DNA from: Asterella californica
Taxonomy: Eukaryota; Streptophyta; Marchantiopsida; Marchantiales; Aytoniaceae
Assembly (NCBI GenBank): GCA_036924285.1
Contig: JAYKYS010000007.1
Span: 2,914,001-2,978,000, forward strand
Direction: 5' to 3'
DNA: 64,000 bases
The notes beneath the pieces were generated by a model that was given only the letters and a program-made list of their open reading frames with translations, was not told where the DNA came from and did no database searches. Positions within the stretch are counted from its first letter, which is position 1; each line of letters begins with the position of its first letter. A program made the position numbers and the translations under genes. Shown here in pieces: positions 56,998 through 64,000 of this stretch.

Positions 56998-57361
56998 AAT
57001 TTGCTTGATCACACCCCCAGTAGGTTCCTTGAGCTTGATCACACCCCTCTTACGATGTATGGCTTGATCACACCCTTGACTGGCTGTTGCCTGTAAAACC
57101 AGTCACTTTGTGATATTACTCACATGTGAGACTGCACATATTAAATTTCAGAGCATGTATAGTCTAATTATATTAAATAATGTTAAATATTTTGAATTAC
57201 ACTGATATTTAGTCAAAGTTGGAAGTACTAAAATGATGAACCAAAAGATAAAATGACTGGTTCTACTGTCAATAACCTGTCAAGGGTATGATCAAGCTTA
57301 AGGAACCTAAGAGGGGTATGATCAAGCTCAAGGAACCTACTGGGGTGTGATCAAGCAAATT
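56998..57361. mobile_element. Foldback MITE with ~110 bp inverted arms
   Basis: Both ends read AATTTGCTTGATCACACCCC inward. The arms continue AGTAGGTTCCTTGAGCTTGA and carry three spaced copies of CTTGATCA(C/T)ACCC each, followed by CCAGTCA(C/T)TTT. The centre is ~150 bp of AT-rich DNA. Total 364 bp, no coding. Confidence 0.9.
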
Positions 57362-60300
57362 CCGCTAACAAAAAGCCCCTTTTCCTTTCTGCTTTTTACA
57401 ATCGACGTAACGTATAGCAATAACCGATATAAAGAGCGACGGAGCCATAGACACAAAATCGGAAAATGTGACTGCAGTTAATGAAGTTCGCTAACTGTTA
57501 GAACTCATGTCCAACAGCGTGAACGGAGTGAAAGCACTCCCCCAACAGTAGGTCGTGCAGGCCTGTGGACGCGTCGCTAAGCCATGTGCCCAGGCCGAGG
57601 ATGTCCGTGGAGGACGCGGCAGGGCTCGTGCCCTGGACTTCACTCCAGACGTCCTACTCAAACCGGCCCCGCACTGCACCAACCGGTGATTTTCGTAACG
57701 AGTCTGTCGCCACACAGCGAAGACTATGGCCACTCCTAAATCACCTAGATTAGATATGTTCGGTTTACATTTTTCTTTTCTTTTTTTCTTTTTTTTTCTC
57801 TTTTTCTTCTTTCTTTATATTTATCTTAGAATTTATATTAGAATAGGGTATAGAATGTGTTCATTTATGAAATATAAGTGTTTAAGTATTAATGGACAAA
57901 ATACAAAAACTAGATGAAAAATCGCTCGACTTACAATAATTATGCAGCTATGCCTGATGTACTATTCTGTTTCTCTTATCTATGGATTCTAGATTAACTT
58001 CTGCGTTCTTGGACCAGAAAACGCGATACGGGGGATACGAAAGCTGGTTATATATTTTAAATTCGGATATGATTAATATTTATTGAAAATTTATTTGATG
58101 AAAATTCCATGGTCGGATTACAAGTGTCATTGTATTCTATGTATTTGTTAATTAGAACTCACTAATATATCGAATTACTTTACGAGAAATAAAGAACTAA
58201 AATCTCCTTCAATAAAGAAATCATGGGTTCGACTGATAGTCCACCTTGATAGAGAAGTGAGAACCTTCTATGTATGTTCTCTCTTGTCCATCTCCAAAGG
58301 TACCTTGTAGGTGGTCTAGATCCATGCTTGCGAAGACACTTGTTCTAGATTCGAATCCTGCTGTTCAAATTCAAAACTTTGAAGAAGTTCTGGAGAAAAC
58401 TCTTAAAAAAATAATTTTGATGAAATACATTCGTTTTAGGCGAGTCGATAACTGTATTGAGATTTTCTCACATAATTGTAAAGAGTTTGCTAAAAAGAAA
58501 GACTTTTCAGATCTCTAAAATATCATATGTTTTTTTTGTGATACATTGTAGTTCTTTTCTTTTAGCTTTTTAGTCGTTAGATCTCGATTTGAGAACATCT
58601 ATTACTCATTTAATAGATCTCAAGCTTTAGATCTATTAAATGAGCACTAGATCATCAATTTCTAATAACAAATGATGATAAATAGAAAATGTTTTGGTGG
58701 TCCAACCTCTCATAACTAATCACAAATTAAAAAACAAAAACTAATTTCTATAGTTAATATAATGATATTTGTAATTTAAGTAATTATGGCTAAAGTCATC
58801 CATCGTTCTTAAAATATCACGTCGGTAAATCAAAATCCTTTGGATACAACAGATGCACAAGAAGAAGTGACATCGTCTACTGCAATTATTCTCTTCTTCT
58901 GTAGACTGAATCAACTATAATTCTCTTCGGAACAATGAAAAATAAGATGTCTAAAAATAATAAAAAACTATTAAAATAAACACCAATATATGTAAATTCC
59001 ACATGATCTAGAGTATATCGGAGTACGAGCGAAAAGAATAAAGTAAAAGGGCGATAATCACATGTGTAACAGTAAAAGTAAACAATATGCTTTTACACTG
59101 TAATTTTTCTCCAAATTATCCAAAACCTCCAACCTTGAAAGGATGAATATTCTATGATTGAACATCCTCTTTACCTTGACTTTACCAACTTCATTTCATT
59201 TATTCACTCGCTTCGATAATACATTTGTTTTTACATATTGTTCACTACTGAGTTTCTGGAACTGAGTTGTAATTCTGAATTTCAACGATCGGTTAGAGTG
59301 AAGTTGTTTAGATTAGAACTCGATTCATTTAATTCAAACACCTGAATACTATAATAGGTATAGTCCGATCGACTGGACCTCCTATAACATTTTGCTATAG
59401 AGGTGTGTACAATTCAAGTGATCACTGCCTTGGGCAAAAATCGTCCTCTCCTTCCCGAACTGCCCTTAGGAGCTACTTCAGGAAAACGTCGTAGAATTCT
59501 CTGTTCTGAAATGTGTGCCTGGATGAAATTAGTTTAGTTAAGTGAATTGTTGACTATTGAAAACTGAGCAAGGCATGACTTGTGTCCATTACCCTGAGAC
59601 CAATAGTTATGGGGAGCTCTTCTCTGCGGGGTGCTAAGCCGGATGGATGCCGAGACAAGTCCAGAGAACTGGCAGGTGCACTATGGCAGAGAGAAGTAAG
59701 AAGAAGACAGTCGCATAGTCCCCCCAGTCCAAATACAGTTCAGTGGGAGATTAGACAAGAGAAAGAAGATAAGGTCGGAATTCACCGACACATAGTGCAC
59801 TTGCACCGAAAACTATCGAATTTGAAACTGCTCAGTACACTGCTGGTAGATACTTCCCTCTTCCAAGAAAAAAGTAACCTCTTCCAAGTAAATAATTGTC
59901 TGCAGGCACCATTCAAGTAATGCGTAATCAGTACCTCTGACTTAGTGGCACATCCGGTGACAGATCCGGGTACGTTATAAGCCTCCACTACATCCGTCAA
60001 CGCGGTTAATGGCATCGCATAAGTGTACAGATACATTCAGATGCCCCCAAAGTTTACCATTCACGAAGTACTACACACAAAACCCAGCCAACATTTTCAT
60101 CTTAAGGTTGTGAGCAATCAACCAAGTACTTCGAACTGAAACCAAGTATGATTCAGAACTGAACTCGCCCACCCTAAAATCAAAACGCTGTTTCATCCGT
60201 AGCAACAAGGATGGTAGGCAAACGAGCATCATTTAGAAAGAAGGTATAGTATATGCTATGCGCAGTGTTTATCAAAATGCAAAAGGGACATGCTACTTGG

Positions 60301-60956
60301 TGAAAGTTTAGACTAAATTTCAACTCATGATGTAGAGTAATAGCATCAAACATAATGGGACTTCGGAGACATTCAGGCGGCTGTCTGTCTACGCATGAGC
60401 TAATTTAGCTGGTACATGCTTTGAGATTGTCATCAGTCAGTTCATAAGCCACCTGCGTTGCTCATGGTACTTAATTATGGTTTAAGACTGGGATGTATAT
60501 ACAGTAAATGCATCAGTTCAGAGTACAGAGGTTTTAGGTAAAGGCAGAATGTCTTCAGATCAAACCCCCCTCGCCTCTTCCAAACTCGATCTACCTCACA
60601 CCCCGCTTCTCTTAGTACTAAGGAAACTTCGGCATTCATGCCACTGCCCCGCTCTGTGACTATGGGTAGCGGAGGAGCTGATGATGCAGATAAGTTAGAG
60701 TTACAGCACTGGAAACATCCATTTCCTACGGAGCTCTGGAAGGAGCCAACCGACATTGGCTCAAGCAGTGCAGAAGGTGGCTGCACTTGACACGCTCGGA
60801 GAATCTACACTGGTCGGGTCATATAGGGAGCTTCCACGCTAAATTTGTGATATCCGTACACACCGCCTCTAACTACACCACACTTTTAAGAGAAAACGTG
60901 GCCTTGCAACTCCAGTCCTGCCGTCTTGAACCAAAGACTTCAAAAGCAAGAGTCAT
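57362..60956. other. Region without supported genes, ending in the 3' flank of the minus-strand gene
   Basis: AT-rich with a TTTTTCTTTTTT run near 57780. AACTCATTTAATAGATCT and its partial complement AGATCTATTAAATGAG near 58607-58645 form a hairpin. The last few hundred bases may be 3' UTR of the gene ending at 60957. Confidence 0.4.
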
Positions 60957-61869
60957 TTAGTTGCCAACCTGCCAGAACGTCGTCCCCATATCTCCCTGCA
61001 GAACACTAGCTCTTCGTTCTTCGAAAGAGTATTCTTCCAAAGCTGGTGTGGTGTTCTCGAGGTCTACCCATTCACCCGTCCGACCTGGAGACGATGCCGG
61101 GCTTCTACCCGCTGGTTTTCCAGGGCTACTGCCGCTGTGTCTAGATGAGGTATCCTCGGAATAATGCCCATTCGAATGCGGGGCAGCTCCAGATACTGGG
61201 GAAAGAGGGCAACGGGAACCTTGCTCGCCCTTGTGCTCGTCCTTGAGGTGATGAACACCATTAGAGAAGTTGACAGATCCACCTAGTAACAAGGACGAGC
61301 ATCTTTCAGAAACCTTGCCGTAACCTTGCGTTCAGTTTACCTCCAGCAGGGAGACCATGAGAGAAACCATGGTGCTGAGCTCGTGGAGGACGTGATGAAT
61401 ACAGACTACCACAAAGTTGATGCCCATAAGAGGATGTGCACAAGTGCTTTGGTTGTGGGACTCTGCAGTCAAGACATGAAAATGCAAACGCACAAAGCAC
61501 ACAGGACATGCACCAAGGGGCAAACGTGCGACCAAGTACCTTCTGGTCTCGAACCTATGCAGCTGCTCTCGTGGACACAAAAGGACCAGGCAAATGCAAT
61601 GCAGACCCGGTTGATGAAAGAAGCGTATTTACATTCAGGTAATACCGGGCCAATGGTCGCACTCGTAGGAGGGGGATTATCCAGCCTGGGGAGAGGTGGG
61701 GTCAGACCCACCTGCTGATGCAAGTGAGGCAGTGTCCTCTTTGTTTATGGCAACATAGTTCACAGGAGCTGTGGGCCGTTGTGTTAACTTGCCACTCTTG
61801 GCTCCACCATTTACGGAACTCAACCGAGAAGGAGTGGCGCCATCCACTCTGGGGATCAGCAACTCCGAG
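60957..61869 (-). CDS. Unrecognised host gene, last two exons
   Basis: Exon 61712-61869 and exon 60957-61282 join in phase over a 429 bp GT-AG intron (61283-61711). The product is a Ser/Pro/Gly-rich C-terminal tail: ELLIPRVDGATPSRLSSVNG, PVNYVAINKEDTASLA, then SSPGKPAGRSPASSPGRTGE, WVDLENTTPALEEY and RRASVLQGDMGTTFWQ, stop at 60957-60959. Low complexity suggests a disordered, phosphorylatable tail of a larger protein, but I do not recognise the family. The acceptor before 61869 is TAATAG, so more exons lie to the right; none is seen up to the transposon sequence beginning near 62.1 kb. Confidence 0.55.
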
Positions 61870-62109
61870 CTATTAGGGGGTGTCAAAGTTAAAAGAATAT
61901 ATTCTCTTATGGACAAAAGAATATTTGTCGTAACTCGAGGACGGTCATTCAGTAGAGCTGCAAACGCCTAACATTGACAAGTACTCATATCTTATGGTTG
62001 CGGGTAATTAGGGGAGCCTGTCAAAGTTAGCCGTGGTTCATTAGCAGTACTTGTTATTTAAACTAATTTGATTTTCCACGTAGCAGGAACTCCGGCATTG
62101 AAGGTGCGT
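61870..62109. other. Intron of the minus-strand gene and left edge of a further insertion
   Basis: Non-coding. The repeat-rich sequence starting at 62110 suggests an insertion into this intron. I cannot define its end. Confidence 0.35.
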
Positions 62110-62225
62110 GAAGTAGTGGAAGTAGTGGAAGTAGTGGAAGTAGTGAAAGGATTCGCTCCCAAAGATGAGTGATACATATGAAAGGAAGAGTTCAAAGATG
62201 AGTGATACATGTGAGAGGAAGAGCG
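62110..62225. repeat. (GAAGTAGTG)4 and a duplicated AAAGATGAGTGATACAT block
   Basis: Four perfect 9 bp units at 62110-62145, then AAAGATGAGTGATACAT(A/G)TG followed by GA(A/G)AGGAAGAG twice, about 38 bp apart. Confidence 0.9.
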
Positions 62226-62320
62226 ATAACTCTGAAAAGTGAAACTCGCATACAAACAGTTGCGAGAGTTGTGAAAAGATCGATCCAGAGATATCCAGTA
62301 GAGGAGGATCAGAGTGTGAT

Positions 62321-63320
62321 ATGGCTCCGAAGACGATAGACTCTTTGAAGAGAACTCGTATTCGTCTAAATAGTGACGATTACGAGAAAATTGTAGCCTA
62401 TATCGAGGATGAGGAGAATTTTGCATCACTTCATGGAGCGGGTCGGAAAACAAAAGTAGGTGCAGGAAAGTGTTTGAGTAAAGCAACAGCTTTTGGAATT
62501 ATGACAGCACAGCTCTCAGGGAAGACCGGGTTTCCTGTTGTTACAAACGTAGAACTGAAGAAGCGGTTCGAGAGATATGTGGATATGTACAAAAAAGCTA
62601 AAGAGATTCAAGACGGCACAGGAGGAGGTCTTACGGAGGATGAAGTGATTAGAGGTTTGACATTGGAGGAGAAATTGAATGAAAAATATCCTCATTACTT
62701 TAGAATGAATGCAGTTTTTGATAGTAGAGCAAACATCGATCCTCCTGCTTTGTATTCTATACCATCAGAAAAAGAAGTCGTGGGTTACGACTCTCAATTT
62801 CAAGCGGAGAGTACAGTTCTTCGATATCAGACTGAGGGTACATTGCCTCGGTATGGATATGAGACTGAGAGTTCACTGCCTCGGTATGAAGAAGATGACG
62901 AAGATATGGATATCTCTTAGTGCGGATATCAAACTTACCAGGAAGAAACTCCAAATGCGGAAGAAAGATCTACTACGAATGATGAGGAGGAAGAAGAAAG
63001 TATTCACGATGAAGCGAGGGGAGGAACTGTCCTTGATCTTGCTCAGTCTGCACAGGAGACGTCTCGAAATCACAAAGCCAATCCCAATGTAAAAGTGGGA
63101 GTTTTGAATTATACGAGGAAAGTATCAGAGAGAAAGTTCAATATAGAAAGGTTTATGTAGAATATCTTATGGCTTCATTGGAAGAAAAAAAAGAGCGCGA
63201 GAAAGTCACGAGAGAGAGGAAAGTAGAAAGAGACACACGTCTTTGTTTGTTGAGTTGCATAAAGCTGGCAAGTCTTTTGAGGAGATAAAGGAAATTATCG
63301 AGGAACTCGATACTATGTAA
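62321..63320 (+). pseudogene. Myb/SANT-like DNA-binding protein of transposon type, frame broken in the 3' half
   Basis: The intact N-terminal ORF (62321-62920, 199 residues) has RIRLNSDDYEKIVAYIEDEE, VTNVELKKRFERYVDMYKKA, GTGGGLTEDEVIRGLTLEEK and YPHYFRMNAVFDSRANIDPP. This order (helix-turn-helix, long helix, TG.GL.E..., phYfrM...) is that of Myb/SANT-like proteins common beside DNA transposases in fungi and plants. Two degenerate repeats (L(R/P)RY..E(T/S)..) precede the acidic end. After the stop, acidic and then basic helical sequence continues in changing frames (VEYLMASLEEKKEREK, HKAGKSFEEIKEIIEE) to TAA at 63320, so the original protein was longer. Acts presumably in the nucleus. Confidence 0.55.
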
Positions 63321-63479
63321 ACAGTAAATTTGACGTTTATAAAATGGCGTGTACCTTACGTTTTATGTGTTAACCATGAACCGGTTTAGGGTTCAAGTTT
63401 AAGTTAAGTTAGGGCGAGTGTATTCTTATGCTTGTCTTTAAGGTGATTGTTTGGTGTTTAAGGTGATAGTTTCGTTCTC

Positions 63480-64000
63480 GACCACCAAAGGAGAAGCAGG
63501 GACGTTGGACGCCGAGAGAGAGCATTTAGCAGCGAGCATAGAGTCGCTTTAAGAGCATTTCTAGTGCGGTCGATCGAGCGAGGTTCACTGCGGTTGATCG
63601 AGGTCAGTGCGGTCGGCTGAGAGTCGCTTTGAGAAGTGTGCGGTGAGAAGTGCGGTCGGCTGAGAATCACTTCGAGAGCATTTCATTTCCTACTGCGGCC
63701 GATCGAGGTCAATGCAGTCGGCAGAGAGAGTCGCTTTGAGAGCCAATGCGTTGTTCTCAAAGCATTGCTAGTGCTAGTGCGGTCGATCGAGCTCAGTGCG
63801 GAGCGAAGTGTGGAGCGAAGTGCGGTTCGAAGTGCGGCCATCGAGCTCAGTGCGACGTGCAAATATCGCGAGAGTGCGGTTCGCAGCAAACTAGTACGGT
63901 AAGTATCGCTTAGCGCGACCCTTAACCGCACTCTGCATAGTCAGAGAAACGGAAGTTTGTAGGATCGCAGTCAGTGCGTGTTAAGACTCCAGGATCGCAC
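63480..64000. repeat. GC-rich subterminal-type array of AGTGCGGTCGATCGAG units
   Basis: GTGCGGTCG(A/G)(T/C)(C/T)GAG, GAGAGTCGCTTTGAGA and GCGAAGTG(C/T)GG recur to the window end. Organised like the AGCGA arrays of the 38.7-56.3 kb element but with different words, so probably the edge of a different large DNA transposon running off the window. Confidence 0.65.

Noticed and set aside
58295..58380. TAGATTCGAATCCTG looks like a tRNA T-loop
   Set aside because: No acceptor, D or anticodon stems could be formed around it.

Overview
This is a nuclear window from a green plant (streptophyte). The evidence is two intron-containing LHCII genes with chloroplast transit peptides, GT-AG introns in every reconstructable gene, plant-type Ty3/gypsy LTR elements primed by tRNA-Asp and initiator tRNA-Met, MULE-type and other DNA transposons, MITEs and ~180 bp tandem repeats. 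Nothing bacterial, organellar or rDNA-like is visible. A bryophyte or streptophyte alga is possible, but I cannot fix the species. Host genes are sparse and most of the window is transposon-derived or AT-rich unannotated DNA.

Layout. 0-3.8 kb: 3' part of a THUMPD3/Trm14-like tRNA guanine-N2 methyltransferase with at least ten small exons. 3.8-9.3 kb: non-coding DNA with perfect hairpins, one ~180 bp satellite unit and a CTGGCTAGCCAG-rich minisatellite. 9.3-11.9 kb: decayed intron-containing DDE transposase. 12-27 kb: AT-rich DNA with satellite arrays and a few minus-strand coding relics. 27.6-36.8 kb: divergently oriented LHCB pair whose second exons are nearly identical, although introns and flanks are not. 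Two head-to-tail MITEs lie between them. 38.7-56.3 kb: a probable 17.7 kb terminal-inverted-repeat transposon with AGCGA-rich subterminal arrays. It carries a dead MULE-type transposase reading inward from the left and an RPA-like zinc-ribbon/OB-fold gene with a predicted membrane segment reading inward from the right. The transposase is cut by a chain of Ty3/gypsy LTR sequences (42.4 to about 52.6 kb). 57.0-57.4 kb: foldback MITE. 61-61.9 kb: two C-terminal exons of an unrecognised minus-strand host gene. 62.1-64 kb: Myb/SANT-like ORF and another GC-rich subterminal array, probably the edge of another large transposon.

Most interesting: (1) the MuDR-like convergent layout in which the second gene is an RPA-like single-strand-binding protein with a C-terminal membrane helix; (2) a dense array of perfect heat-shock elements in the LTR at 50.2-50.7 kb; (3) a small uncharacterised ORF upstream of gag, present once in the first LTR element and twice in tandem in the second; (4) the exon-2-restricted similarity of the two LHCB genes. 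All protein assignments are by eye; no database search was run.
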